Source: Hydractinia symbiolongicarpus (taxonomy: Eukaryota; Cnidaria; Hydrozoa; Anthoathecata; Hydractiniidae). Taken from it: a stretch of DNA of 64,000 bases. A program made the translations under genes and the position numbers. Location of the stretch: positions 19,095,650-19,159,649 of the forward strand of contig NC_079887.1 in NCBI RefSeq assembly GCF_029227915.1. The letters run 5' to 3'. Position 1 is the stretch's first letter; the number at the start of each line of letters is the position of its first letter. Below, piece after piece: positions 49,057-63,400 of this stretch. The notes under the pieces were generated by a model. It searched no databases. It was not told the origin of the DNA and was given only the letters and a program-made list of their open reading frames with translations.

Positions 49057-52000
49057 CGTAGTCCATTGAGAGTGGAGGGATTAGACCAATGGTAACCTGC
49101 GCAGGCACGTGGAACCACTTGATTTACGTGAAAGGCCTTTATTAGGCGTCAAAAGGCCATATTACGGCCTTTAGAAGTCTCTTTGCGTGGTTGACGGTGT
49201 TATAAAGCCATGGGCAATGGAAAGACACTTCGGACGTCGTAGTCCATTAAGAGTGGAAGGATTAGAGCAATGGTAACCTGCGCAGGCACGTGGAGCAACG
49301 TGATTTACGTGTAAGGCCTTTGTTAGAAGTCAAAAGGCAATATTACGGTCGTTCCAGGCTTGTTAGCGTAGTTGACGGTGTTATTACGGCATGGCGCAAT
49401 GGAAAACGACTTGGAACGTCTTAGGCCATTGACAACAGAAGGATTAGACCATTGGTAACCTGCGCAGTCACGTGAAACCACGTGATTTACGTGTAAGGCC
49501 TTAATTAGGCGTCAAAATGCCACATTACGGTCTTTAGAGGCCCGTGCGCGTAGCTGACGGTGTTTTAAAGCCATGGCGCAACAAAAAATCACTTGGGACG
49601 TCGAAGTCCATTGAGAGAGGAAGGATTAGACCAATAATAACCTGCGCAAGCACGTGGAACCACTTGATTTACGTGTAAGGCCTTTATTAGGCACCAAAAT
49701 GCCATATTACAGCGTTTGGAGGCCCGTGCGCGTATTTGACGGTGTCTTCAAGCTGTGACGCAACGGAAAACCACTTGGGACGTCGTAGTCCATAGAGACT
49801 GGAATGATTAAACCAATGGTAACCTGCGCAGGCACGTGGAACCACTTGACTTACGTGAAAGGATTTTATTAGGCGTCAAAAGGCCATATTACGGCCTTTA
49901 GAAGTCTCTTAGAGTGGTTGACGGTGTTATAAAGCCATGGGGCAATGGAAAGCCATTTCGGACGTCGTAGTCCATTAAGAGTGGAAGGATTAGAGCAATG
50001 GTAACCTGCGCAGGCACGTGGAGCAACGTGATTTACGTGTAAGGCCTTTATTAGGCATCAAAATGCCGTATTACAGCGTTTGGAGGCCCGTGCGCGTATT
50101 TGACGGTGTCTTCAAGCTGTGACGCAACAAAAAACCACTTGGGACGTCGTAGTCCATTGAGAGTGGAAGGATTAGACCAATGGTAACCTACTCAGGCACG
50201 TGGAACCACTTGATTTACGTGAGGCGTCAAAAGGCCATATTACGGCCTTTAGAGGTATCTTAGCGTGGTTGATGGAGTTATAAATCCATGGGGCAATGGA
50301 AAACGGCTTCAGACGTCGTAGTCCATTGAGAGTGGAAGGATTGGACCAATGGTAACCTACGCAGGCGCGTGGAGGCACTTGATTAACGTGTAAGGCCTTT
50401 ATTAGGCATCATAATGCCATATTACGTTCGTTCGAGGTTTGTTAGCGTAGTTGACGGAGTTATTACGCCATGGCGAAATGGAAAACGACTTGGAACGTCT
50501 TAGGCCATTGACAACAGAAGGATTAGACCAATGGTAAGCTGCGTAGGCACGTGGAACCACGTGATTTACGTGTAAGGTCTTAATTAGGCGTCAAAATGCC
50601 ACATTACCGTCTTTAGAGGTCCTTGCGCGTAGCTGACGGTGTTTTAAAGCCATGGCGCAACAGAAAATCACTTGGGACGTCGAAGTCCATTGAGAGTGGA
50701 AAGATTAGACCAATGGTAACCTGCGCAAGCACGTGGAACCACTTGATTTACGTGTAAGGCCTTTATTAGGCATCAAAATCCATATTACAGCGTTTGGAGT
50801 CCCGTGCGCTTATTTGACGGTGTCTTCAAGCTGTGACGCAACAAAAAACCACTTGGGACGTCGTAGTCCATTGAGAGTGGAAGGATTAAACCAATGGTAA
50901 CCTGTGCAGGCACGTGGAACCACTTGACTTACGTGAAAGGATTTTATTAGGCGTCAAAAGGCCATATTACGGCCTTTAGAAGTCTCTTAGCGTGGTTGAC
51001 GGTGTTATAAAGCCATGAGGCAATGGAAAGCCACTTCGGACGTCGTAGTCCATTAAGAGTGGAAGGATTAGAGCAATGGTAACCTGCGCAGGCACGTGGA
51101 GCAACGTGATTTACGTGTAAGGCCTTTGTTAGAAGTCAAAAGGCCGTATTACGGTCGTTCGAGGCTTGTTAGCGTAGTTGAAGGTGTTATTACGCCATAG
51201 CGAAATGGAAAACGACTTGGAACGTCTTAGGCCATTGACAACAGAAGGATTAGACCAATGGTAACCTGCGCAGGCACGTGGAACCACGTGATTTACGCGA
51301 AAGGCCTTAATTAGGCGTCAAAATGCCACATTACCGTCTTTAGAGGCCCATGCGCGTAGTTGACGGTGTTTTAAAGCCTTGACGCAATGGAAAACCACTT
51401 GGGACGTCGTAGTCCATTGTAAGTGGAAGGATTAGACCAATGGTAACCAGCCCAGGCACGTGGAACCACGTGAATTACCTGTAAGGCCTTTATTAGGCGT
51501 CAAAAGGCCACATTACACGCTTTAGAGGCCTGTTAGCGCAGTTGACGGTGTTATAAAGCCATGGCGCAACAGAAAATCACTTGGGACGTCGAAGTCCATT
51601 GAGAGTAAAAATATTAGACCAATGGTAACCTGCGCAGGCACGTGGAATCACGTCATTTACGTGCAAGGCTTTTGTTAAGCATAAAAAGGCCATATTACAG
51701 TAGTTAGAGGCCTGTACACGTGGTTGACGGTGTTAAAAGGGTATACCACAATGGAAAGCCACTTCGGACGTCGTAGTCCATTGAGAGTGGAAGGATTAGA
51801 CCAATGGTAACCTACGCAGGCGCGTGGAGCCACTTGATTTACGTGTAAATCCTTTATTAGGCATCTAAATTCCATATTACAGCGTTTAGAGGACCGTGCG
51901 CGTAGTTAACGGTGTTTTAAAGCCGTGACTCAACGGAAAACCACTTGGGACGTCGTAGTCCATTGAGACTGGAAAGATTAGCCCAATGGTAACCTGCGCA

Positions 52001-55000
52001 GGCACGTGGAACCACTTGATTTACGTGTAAGGCCTTTATTAGGCGTCAAAAGGCCATATTACGGCCTTTAGAGGGTTCTTAGCGTAGTTGACGGTGTTAT
52101 AAAGCCATGGCGCAATGGAAAACGGCTTCGGACGTGGTAGTCCATTGAAAGTGGAAGGATTAGACCAATGGTAACCTACGCAGGCACGTGGAACCACGTG
52201 ATTTACGTGTAAGGCCTTAATTATGCGTCAAAATGCCACATTACCGTCTTTAGAGGCCGGTGCGCGTAGTTAACGGTGTTTTAAAGCCGTGACTCAACGG
52301 AAAACCACTTGGGACGTCGTAGTCCATTGAGACTGGAAAGATTAGACCAATGGTAACCTGCGCAGGCACGTGGAACCACTTGATTTACGTGTAAGGCCTT
52401 TATTAGGCGTCAAAAGGCCATATTACGGCCTTTAGAGGGTTCTTAGCGTAGTTGACGGTGTTATAAAGCCATGGCGCAATGGAAAACCACTTGGGACGTC
52501 GTAGTCCATAGAGACTGGAAAGATTAGACCAATATTAACCTGCGCAAGCACGTGGAACTACGTGATTTACGTGTAAGGATTTTATTAGGCGTCAAAAGGC
52601 CATATTACGGCCTTTAGAAGTCTCTTAGCGTGGTTGACGGTGTTATAAAGCCATGGGGCAATGGAAAGACACTTCGGACGTCGTAGTCCATTAAGAGTGG
52701 AAGGATTAGAGCAATGGTAACCTGCGCAGGCACATGGAGCAACGTGATTTACGTGTAAGGCCTTTGTTAGAAGGCAAAAGGCCATACTACGGTCGTTCGA
52801 GGCTTGTTAGCGTAGTTGACGGTGTTATTACGCCATGGCGCAATGGAAAACGACTTGGAACGTCTTAGGCCATTGACAACAGAAGGATTAGACCAATGGT
52901 AACCTGCGCAAGCACGTGGAACTACGTGATTTACGTGTAAGGTTTTCATTAGGCATCAGAAGGCCATATTACACCGTTTAGAGGACCGTGCGCGTACTTA
53001 ACGGTGTTTTAAAGCCGTGACGCACCGGAAAACCACTTTGGACGTCGTAGTCCATTGAGAGTGGAGGGATTAGACCAATGGTAACCTGCGCAGGCACGTG
53101 GAACCACTTGATTTACGTGAAAGGCCTTTATTAGGCGTCAAAAGGCCATATTACGGCCTTTAGAAGTCTCTTTGCGTGGTTGACGGTGTTATAAAGCCAT
53201 GGGCAATGGAAAGACACTTCGGACGTCGTAGTCCATTAAGAGTGGAAGGATTAGAGCAATGGTAACCTGCGCAGGCACGTGGAGCAACGTGATTTACGTG
53301 TAAGGCCTTTGTTAGAAGTCAAAAGGCAATATTACGGTCGTTCCAGGCTTGTTAGCGTAGTTGACGGTGTTATTACGGCATGGCGCAATGGAAAACGACT
53401 TGGAACGTCTTAGGCCATTGACAACAGAAGGATTAGACCATTGGTAACCTGCGCAGTCACGTGAAACCACGTGATTTACGTGTAAGGCCTTAATTAGGCG
53501 TCAAAATGCCACATTACGGTCTTTAGAGGCCCGTGCGCGTAGCTGACGGTGTTTTAAAGCCATGGCGCAACAAAAAATCACTTGGGACGTCGAAGTCCAT
53601 TGAGAGAGGAAGGATTAGACCAATAATAACCTGCGCAAGCACGTGGAACCACTTGATTTACGTGTAAGGCCTTTATTAGGCACCAAAATGCCATATTACA
53701 GCGTTTGGAGGCCCGTGCGCGTATTTGACGGTGTCTTCAAGCTGTGACGCAACGGAAAACCACTTGGGACGTCGTAGTCCATAGAGACTGGAATGATTAA
53801 ACCAATGGTAACCTGCGCAGGCACGTGGAACCACTTGAATTACGTGAAAGGATTTTATTAGGCGTCAAAAGGCCATATTACGGCCTTTAGAAGTCTCTTA
53901 GAGTGGTTGACGGTGTTATAAAGCCATGGGGCAATGGAAAGCCATTTCGGACGTCGTAGTCCATTAAGAGTGGAAGGATTAGAGCAATGGTAACCTGCGC
54001 AGGCACGTGGAGCAACGTGATTTACGTGTAAGGCCTTTATTAGGCATCAAAATGCCGTATTACAGCGTTTGGAGGCCCGTGCGCGTATTTGACGGTGTCT
54101 TCAAGCTGTGACGCAACAAAAAACCACTTGGGACGTCGTAGTCCATTGAGAGTGGAAGGATTAGACCAATGGTAACCTACTCAGGCACGTGGAACCACTT
54201 GATTTACGTGAAAGGACTTTATTAGGCGTCAAAAGGCCATATTACGGCCTTTAGAGGTATCTTAGCGTGGTTGATGGAGTTATAAATCCATGGGGCAATG
54301 GAAAACGGCTTCAGACGTCGTAGTCCATTGAGAGTGGAAGGATTGGACCAATGGTAACCTACGCAGGCGCGTGGAGGCACTTGATTAACGTGTAAGGCCT
54401 TTATTAGGCATCATAATGCCATATTACGTTCGTTCGAGGTTTGTTAGCGTAGTTGACGGAGTTATTACGCCATGGCGAAATGGAAAACGACTTGGAACGT
54501 CTTAGGCCATTGACAACAGAAGGATTAGACCAATGGTAAGCTGCGTAGGCACGTGGAACCACGTGATTTACGTGTAAGGTCTTAATTAGGCGTCAAAATG
54601 CCACATTACCGTCTTTAGAGGTCCTTGCGCGTAGCTGACGGTGTTTTAAAGCCATGGCGCAACAGAAAATCACTTGGGACGTCGAAGTCCATTGAGAGTG
54701 GAAAGATTAGACCAATGGTAACCTGCGCAAGCACGTGGAACCACTTGATTTACGTGTAAGGCCTTTATTAGGCATCAAAATCCATATTACAGCGTTTGGA
54801 GTCCCGTGCGCTTATTTGACGGTGTCTTCAAGCTGTGACGCAACAAAAAACCACTTGGGACGTCGTAGTCCATTGAGAGTGGAAGGATTAAACCAATGGT
54901 AACCTGTGCAGGCACGTGGAACCACTTGACTTACGTGAAAGGATTTTATTAGGCGTCAAAAGGCCATATTACGGCCTTTAGAAGTCTCTTAGCGTGGTTG

Positions 55001-57430
55001 ACGGTGTTATAAAGCCATGAGGCAATGGAAAGCCACTTCGGACGTCGTAGTCCATTAAGAGTGGAAGGATTAGAGCAATGGTAACCTGCGCAGGCACGTG
55101 GAGCAACGTGATTTACGTGTAAGGCCTTTGTTAGAAGTCAAAAGGCCGTATTACGGTCGTTCGAGGCTTGTTAGCGTAGTTGAAGGTGTTATTACGCCAT
55201 AGCGAAATGGAAAACGACTTGGAACGTCTTAGGCCATTGACAACAGAAGGATTAGACCAATGGTAACCTGCGCAGGCACGTGGAACCACGTGATTTACGC
55301 GAAAGGCCTTAATTAGGCGTCAAAATGCCACATTACCGTCTTTAGAGGCCCGTGCGCGTAGTTGACGGTGTTTTAAAGCCTTGACGCAATGGAAAACCAC
55401 TTGGGACGTCGTAGTCCATTGTAAGTGGAAGGATTAGACCAATGGTAACCAGCCCAGGCACGTGGAACCACGTGAATTACCTGTAAGGCCTTTATTAGGC
55501 GTCAAAAGGCCACATTACACGCTTTAGAGGCCTGTTAGCGCAGTTGACGGTGTTATAAAGCCATGGCGCAACAGAAAATCACTTGGGACGTCGAAGTCCA
55601 TTGAGAGTAAAAAGATTAGACCAATGGTAACCTGCGCAGGCACGTGGAATCACGTCATTTACGTGCAAGGCTTTTGTTAAGCATAAAAAGGCCATATTAA
55701 GGTAGTTAGAGGCCTGTAAACGTAGTTGACGGTGTTAAAAGGGTATGCCGCAATGGAAAGCCATTTCGGACGTCGTAGTCCATTGAGAGTGAAAGGATTA
55801 GACCAATGGTAACCTACGCAGGCGCGTGGAGCCACTTGATTTACGTGTAAAGCCTTTATTAGGCATCAAAATGCCATATTACAGCGTTTAGAGGACCGTG
55901 CGCGTAGTTAACGGTGTTTTAAAGCCATGGCGCAACAGAAAATCACTTGGGACGTCGAAGTCCATTGAGAGTGAAAAGATTAGACCAAAATTAACCTGCG
56001 CAAGCACGTGGAACTACGTGATTTACGTGTAAGGCTTTTATTGGGCATCAGAAGGCCATTATACAGCGTTTGGAGGTCCGTGCAGGTAGTTGACAGTGTT
56101 TTCAAGCCGTGACGCAACGGAAAACCACTTGGGACGTCGTAGTTCATTGAGAGTGGAAGCATTAGACCAATGGTAACCTGCGCAGGCACGTGGAACCACG
56201 TCATTTACGTGCAAGGCTTTTATTAAGCATCAAAAGGCCATATTACAGTAGTTAGAGGCCTGTACACGTGGTTGACGGTGTTAAAAGGGTATACCACAAT
56301 GGAAAGCCACTTCGGACGTCGTAGTCCATTGAGAGTGGAAGGATTAGACCAATGGTAACCTACGCAGGCGCGTGGAGCCACTTGATTTACGTGTAAATCC
56401 TTTATTAGGCATCTAAATGCCATATTACAGCGTTTAGAGGACCTTTCGCGTAGTTAACGGTGTTTTAAAGCCGTGACTCAACGGAAAACCACTTGGGACG
56501 TCGTAGTCCATTGAGACTGGAAAGATTAGACCAATGGTAACCTGCGCAGGCACGTGGAACCACTTGATTTACGTGTAAGGCCTTTATTAGGCGTCAAAAG
56601 GCCATATTACGGCCTTTAGAGGGTTCTTAGCGTAGTTGACGGTGTTGTAAAGCCATGGCGCAATGGAAAACGGCTTCGGACGTGGTAGTCCATTGAAAGT
56701 GGAAGGATTAGACCAATGGTAACCTACGCAGGCACGTGGAACCACGTGATTTACGTGTAAGGCCTTAATTATGCGTCAAAATGCCACATTACCGTCTTTA
56801 GAGGCCGGTGCGCGTAGTTAACGGTGTTTTAAAGCTGTGACGCAACGGAAAACCACTTGGGACGTCGTAGTCCATAGAGACTGGAAAGATTAGACCAATA
56901 TTAACCTGCGCAAGCACGTGGAACTACGTGATTTACGTGTAAGGATTTTATTAGGCGTCAAAAGGCCATATTACGGCCTTTAGAAGTCTCTTAGCGTGGT
57001 TGACGGTGTTATAAAGCCATGGGGCAATGGAAAGACACTTCGGACGTCGTAGTCCATTAAGAGTGGAAGGATTAGAGCAATGGTAACCTGCGCAGGCACA
57101 TGGAGCAACGTGATTTACGTGTAAGGCCTTTGTTAGAAGGCAAAAGGCCATACTACGGTCGTTCGAGGCTTGTTAGCGTAGTTGACGGTGTTATTACGCC
57201 ATGGCGCAATGGAAAACGACTTGGAACGTCTTAGGCCATTGACAACAGAAGGATTAGACCAATGGTAACCTGCGCAAGCACGTGGAACTACGTGATTTAC
57301 GTGTAAGGTTTTCATTAGGCATCAGAAGGCCATATTACACCGTTTAGAGGACCGTGCGCGTACTTAACGGTGTTTTAAAGCCGTGACGCAACGGAAAACC
57401 ACTTTGGACGTCGTAGTCCATTGAGAGTGA
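49057..57430. repeat. About 4-kb tandem pair with indels, nested in the 11.8-kb unit
   Basis: Tag 49791 matches 53780 (offset 3989). The offset becomes 4002 after a 13-bp deletion in the first copy at 50222, 4548 after loss of three monomers (546 bp) near 51690, and 4366 after gain of one monomer near 52.3 kb (52585 against 56951). The copies share the late variants GGTTTTCATTAGG and ACCATTGG. 3989 and 7641 sum to 11630, so this pair and the 7641-bp pair are nested events within one larger unit. Confidence 0.78.
50216..50228. other. 13-bp deletion junction
   Basis: The sequence reads TTTACGTGAGGCGTC where sister copies (for example near 54214) read GTGAAAGGACTTTATTAGGCGTC. Thirteen bases are missing. 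The junction can be slid by one A. It is absent from the copies at 20.8, 33.2, 54.2 and 61.8 kb, so it arose after this copy separated. Confidence 0.85.
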
Positions 57431-60400
57431 AATGATTAGACCAATGGTAACCTGCGCAGGCACGTGGAACCACTTGACTTACGTGAAAGGATTTTATTAG
57501 GCGTCAAAAGGCCATATTACGGCCTTTAGAAGTCTCTTAGCGTGGTTGACGGTGTTATAAAGCCATGGGGCAATGGAAAGACACTTCGGACGTCGTAGTC
57601 CATTAAGAGTGGAAGGATTAGAGCAATGGTAACCTGCGCAGGCACATGGAGCAACGTGATTTACGTGTAAGGCCTTTGTTAGAAGTCAAAAGGCCATATT
57701 ACGGTCGTTCGAGGCTTGTTAGCGTAGTTGACGGTGTTGTTACGCCATGGCGCAATGGAAAACGACTTGGAACGTCTTAGGCCATTGACAACAGAAGGAT
57801 TAGACCAATGGTAACCTGCGCAGTCACGTGGAACCACGTGAATTACGTGTAAGGCCTTAATTAGGCGTCAAAATGCCACATTACAGTCTTTAGAGGCCCG
57901 TGCGCGTAGCTGACGGTGTTTTAAAGCCATGGCGCAACAAAAAATCACTTGGGACGTCGAAGTTCATTGAGAGAGGAAGGATTAGACCAATATTAACCTG
58001 CGCAAGCACGTGGAACTACGTGATTTACGTGTAAGGTTTTTATTAGGCATCAGAAGGCCATATTACACCGTTTAGAGGACCGTGCGCGTACTTAACGGTG
58101 TTTTAAAGCCGTGACGCAACGGAAAACCACTTGGGACGTCGTAGTCCATTGAGAGTGGAAGCATTAGACCAATGGTAACCTGCGCAGGCACGTGGAATCA
58201 CTTGATTTACGTGTAAGGTCTTTATTAGGCGTCAAAATGCCAAATTAACGTCTTTAGAGGCCCGTGCGCGTAGCTGACGGTGTTTTAAAGACGTGGCGCA
58301 ACAGAAAATCACTTGGGACGCCGAAGTCCATTGAGACTGGAAAGATTAGACCAATATTAGCTTGCGCAAGCACGTGGAACTACGTGATTTACGTGTAAGG
58401 CTGTTATTAGGCATCAAAAGGCCATATTGCAGCGTTTAGAGGCCCGTGCGCGTAGTTGACAGTGTTTTAAAGCCGTGACGCAACGGAAAACCACGTGGGA
58501 CGTCGTAGTCCATTGAGAGTGGTAGGATTAGACCAATGGTAACCTGCGCAGGCACGTGGAACCACGTCATTTACGTGCAAGGCTTTTATTAAGCATCAAA
58601 AGGCCATATTACAGTAGTTAGAGGCCTGTACACGTAGTTGACGGTGTTAAAAGGGTATGCCGCAATGGAAAGCCACTTCGGACGTCGTAGTCCATTAAGA
58701 GTGGAAGGATTAGAGCAATGGTAACCTGCGCAGGCACGTGGAGCAACGTGATTTACGTGTAAGGCCTTTGTTAGAAGTCAAAAGGCCATATTACGGTCGT
58801 TCCAGGCTTGTTAGCGTAGTTGACGGTGTTATTACGCCATGGCGCAATGGAAAACGACTTGGAACGTCTTAGGCCATTGACAACAGAAGGATTAGACCAA
58901 TGGTAACCTGCGCAGTCACGTGGAACCACGTGATTTACGTGTAAGGCCTTAATTAGGCGTCAAAATGCCACATTACCATCTTTAGAGGCCCGTGCGCGTA
59001 GCTGACGCTGTTTTAAAGCCATGGCGCAACAAAAAATCACTTGGGACGTCGAAGTCCATTGAGAGAGGAAGGATTAGACCAATATTAACCTGCGCAAGCA
59101 CGTGGAACTACGTGATTTACGTGTAAGGCTTTTATTAGGCATCAAAATCCATATTACAGCGTTTGGAGTCCGGTGCGCTTATTTGACGGTGTCTTCAAGC
59201 TGTGACGCAACAAAAAACCACTTGGGACGTCGTAGTCCATTGAGAGTGGAAGGATTAGAGCAATGGTAACCTGCGCAGGCACGTGGAACCACTTGATTTA
59301 CGTGTAAGGCCTTTATTAGGCGTCAAAAGGCCACATTATACCCTTTAAAAGCCAATAAGCGCAGTTGACGGTGTTATAAAGCCATGGCGCAATGGAAAAC
59401 GACTTCGGACGTCGTAGTCCATTGAGAGTGGAAGGATGAAAGCAATGTTAATCTGCCCAGGCACGTGGAACCACGTGATTTACGTGAAAGGCCGTAATTA
59501 GGCGTCAAAATGCCACATTAACGTCTTTAGAGGCCCGTGCACGTAGTTGACGGTGTTTTAAAGCCATGGCGCAACAGAAAATCACTTGGGACGACGAAGT
59601 CCATTGAGAGTGGAAAGATTAGACCAATGGTAATCTGCGCAGGCACGTGGAACCACTTGATTTACGTGAAAGGACTTTATTAGGCGTCAAAAGGCCATAT
59701 TACGGCCTTTAGAGGTCTCTTAGCGTGGTTGACGGTGTTATAAAGCCCTGGGGCAATGGAAAGCCACTTCGGACGTCGTAGTCCGTTAAGAGTGGAAGGA
59801 ATAGAGCAATGGTAACCTGTGCAAGCACATGGAACCACTTGATTTACGTGTAAGGCTTTTATTAGGCATCAAAAGGCCATATTGCAGCGTTTAGAGGCCC
59901 GTGCGCGTAGTTGACAGTGTTTTAAAGCCGTGACGCAACGGAAAACCACGTGGGACGTCGTAGTCCATTGAGAGTGGAAAGATTAGACCAATGGTAACCT
60001 GCGCATGCCCGTGGAACCACGTCATTTACGTGCAAGGCTTTTATTAAGCATCAAAAGGCCATATTACAGTAGTTAGAGGCCTGTACACGTAGTTGACGGT
60101 GTTAAAAGGGTATGCCGCAATGGAAAGCCACTTCGGACGTCGCATTCCATTGAGAGTGGATGGATTAGACCAATGGTAACCTACGCAGGAGCGTGGAGCC
60201 ACTTGATTTACGTGTAAGGCCTTTGTTAGAAGTCAAAAGGCCTTATTACGGTCGTTCGAGGCTTGTTAGCGTAGTTGACGGTCTTATTACGCCATGGCGC
60301 AATGGAAAACGACTTTGAACGTCTTATGCCATTGACAACAGAAGGATTAGACCAATGGTAATCTGCGCAGTCACGTGAAACCACGTGATTTACGTGTAAG

Positions 60401-63400
60401 GCCTTAATTAGGCGTCAAAATGCCACATTACCGTCTTTAGAGGCCCGTGCGCGTAGCTGACGGTGTTTTAAAGCCGTGACGCAACGGAAAACCACTTGGG
60501 ACGTCGTAGTCCATTGACAACAGAAGGATTAGACCAATGGTAACCTGCGCAGTCACGTGGAACCACGTGATTTACGTGTAAGGCCTTAATTAGGCGTCAA
60601 AATGCCACATTACCGTCTTTAGAGGCCCGTGCGCGTAGCTGACGGTGTTTTAAAGCCATGGCGCAACAAAAAATCACTTGGGACATCGTAGTCCATTGAG
60701 AGTGGAGGGATTAGACCAATGGTAACCTGCGCAGGCACGTGGAACCACTTGATTTACGTGAAAGGCCTTTATTAGGCGTCAAAAGGCCATATTACGGCCT
60801 TTAGAAGTCTCTTTGCGTGGTTGACGGTGTTATAAAGCCATGGGCAATGGAAAGACACTTCGGACGTCGTAGTCCATTAAGAGTGGAAGGATTAGAGCAA
60901 TGGTAACCTGCGCAGGCACGTGGAGCAACGTGATTTATGTGTAAGGCCTTTGTTAGAAGTCAAAAGGCAATATTACGGTCGTTCCAGGCTTGTTAGCGTA
61001 GTTGACGATGTTATTACGGCATGGCGCAATGGAAAACGACTTGGAACGTCTTAGGCCATTGACAACAGAAGGATTAGACCATTGGTAACCTGCGCAGTCA
61101 CGTGAAACCACGTGATTTACGTGTAAGGCCTTAATTAGGCGTCAAAATGCCACATTACGGTCTTTAGAGGCCCGTGCGCGTAGCTGACGGTGTTTTAAAG
61201 CCATGGCGCAACAAAAAATCACTTGGGACGTCGAAGTCCATTGAGAGAGGAAGGATTAGACCAATAATAACCTGCGCAAGCACGTGGAACCACTTGATTT
61301 ACGTGTAAGGCCTTTATTAGGCACCAAAATGCCATATTACAGCGTTTGGAGGCCCGTGCGCGTATTTGACGGTGTCTTCAAGCTGTGACGCAACGGAAAA
61401 CCACTTGGGACGTCGTAGTCCATAGAGACTGGAATGATTAAACCAATGGTAACCTGCGCAGGCACGTGGAACCACTTGACTTACGTGAAAGGATTTTATT
61501 AGGCGTCAAAAGGCCATATTACGGCCTTTAGAAGTCTCTTAGAGTGGTTGACGGTGTTATAAAGCCATGGGGCAATGGAAAGCCATTTCGGACGTCGTAG
61601 TCCATTAAGAGTGGAAGGATTAGAGCAATGGTAACCTGCGCAGGCACGTGGAGCAACGTGATTTACGTGTAAGGCCTTTATTAGGCATCAAAATGCCGTA
61701 TTACAGCGTTTGGAGGCCCGTGCGCGTATTTGACGGTGTCTTCAAGCTGTGACGCAACAAAAAACCACTTGGGACGTCGTAGTCCATTGAGAGTGGAAGG
61801 ATTAGACCAATGGTAACCTACTCAGGCACGTGGAACCACTTGATTTACGTGAAAGGACTTTATTAGGCGTCAAAAGGCCATATTACGGCCTTTAGAGGTA
61901 TCTTAGCGTGGTTGATGGAGTTATAAATCCATGGGGCAATGGAAAACGGCTTCAGACGTCGTAGTCCATTGAGAGTGGAAGGATTGGACCAATGGTAACC
62001 TACGCAGGCGCGTGGAGGCACTTGATTAACGTGTAAGGCCTTTATTAGGCATCATAATGCCATATTACGTTCGTTCGAGGTTTGTTAGCGTAGTTGACGG
62101 AGTTATTACGCCATGGCGAAATGGAAAACGACTTGGAACGTCTTAGGCCATTGACAACAGAAGGATTAGACCAATGGTAAGCTGCGTAGGCACGTGGAAC
62201 CACGTGATTTACGTGTAAGGTCTTAATTAGGCGTCAAAATGCCACATTACCGTCTTTAGAGGTCCTTGCGCGTAGCTGACGGTGTTTTAAAGCCATGGCG
62301 CAACAGAAAATCACTTGGGACGTCGAAGTCCATTGAGAGTGGAAAGATTAGACCAATGGTAACCTGCGCAAGCACGTGGAACCACTTGATTTACGTGTAA
62401 GGCCTTTATTAGGCATCAAAATCCATATTACAGCGTTTGGAGTCCCGTGCGCTTATTTGACGGTGTCTTCAAGCTGTGACGCAACAAAAAACCACTTGGG
62501 ACGTCGTAGTCCATTGAGAGTGGAAGGATTAAACCAATGGTAACCTGTGCAGGCACGTGGAACCACTTGACTTACGTGAAAGGATTTTATTAGGCGTCAA
62601 AAGGCCATATTACGGCCTTTAGAAGTCTCTTAGCGTGGTTGACGGTGTTATAAAGCCATGAGGCAATGGAAAGCCACTTCGGACGTCGTAGTCCATTAAG
62701 AGTGGAAGGATTAGAGCAATGGTAACCTGCGCAGGCACGTGGAGCAACGTGATTTACGTGTAAGGCCTTTGTTAGAAGTCAAAAGGCCGTATTACGGTCG
62801 TTCGAGGCTTGTTAGCGTAGTTGAAGGTGTTATTACGCCATAGCGAAATGGAAAACGACTTGGAACGTCTTAGGCCATTGACAACAGAAGGATTAGACCA
62901 ATGGTAACCTGCGCAGGCACGTGGAACCACGTGATTTACGCGAAAGGCCTTAATTAGGCGTCAAAATGCCACATTACCGTCTTTAGAGGCCCGTGCGCGT
63001 AGTTGACGGTGTTTTAAAGCCTTGACGCAATGGAAAACCACTTGGGACGTCGTAGTCCATTGTAAGTGGAAGGATTAGACCAATGGTAACCAGCCCAGGC
63101 ACGTGGAACCACGTGAATTACCTGTAAGGCCTTTATTAGGCGTCAAAAGGCCACATTACACGCTTTAGAGGCCTGTTAGCGCAGTTGACGGTGTTATAAA
63201 GCCATGGCGCAACAGAAAATCACTTGGGACGTCGAAGTCCATTGAGAGTAAAAAGATTAGACCAATGGTAACCTGCGCAGGCACGTGGAATCACGTCATT
63301 TACGTGCAAGGCTTTTGTTAAGCATAAAAAGGCCATATTAAGGTAGTTAGAGGCCTGTAAACGTAGTTGACGGTGTTAAAAGGGTATGCCGCAATGGAAA

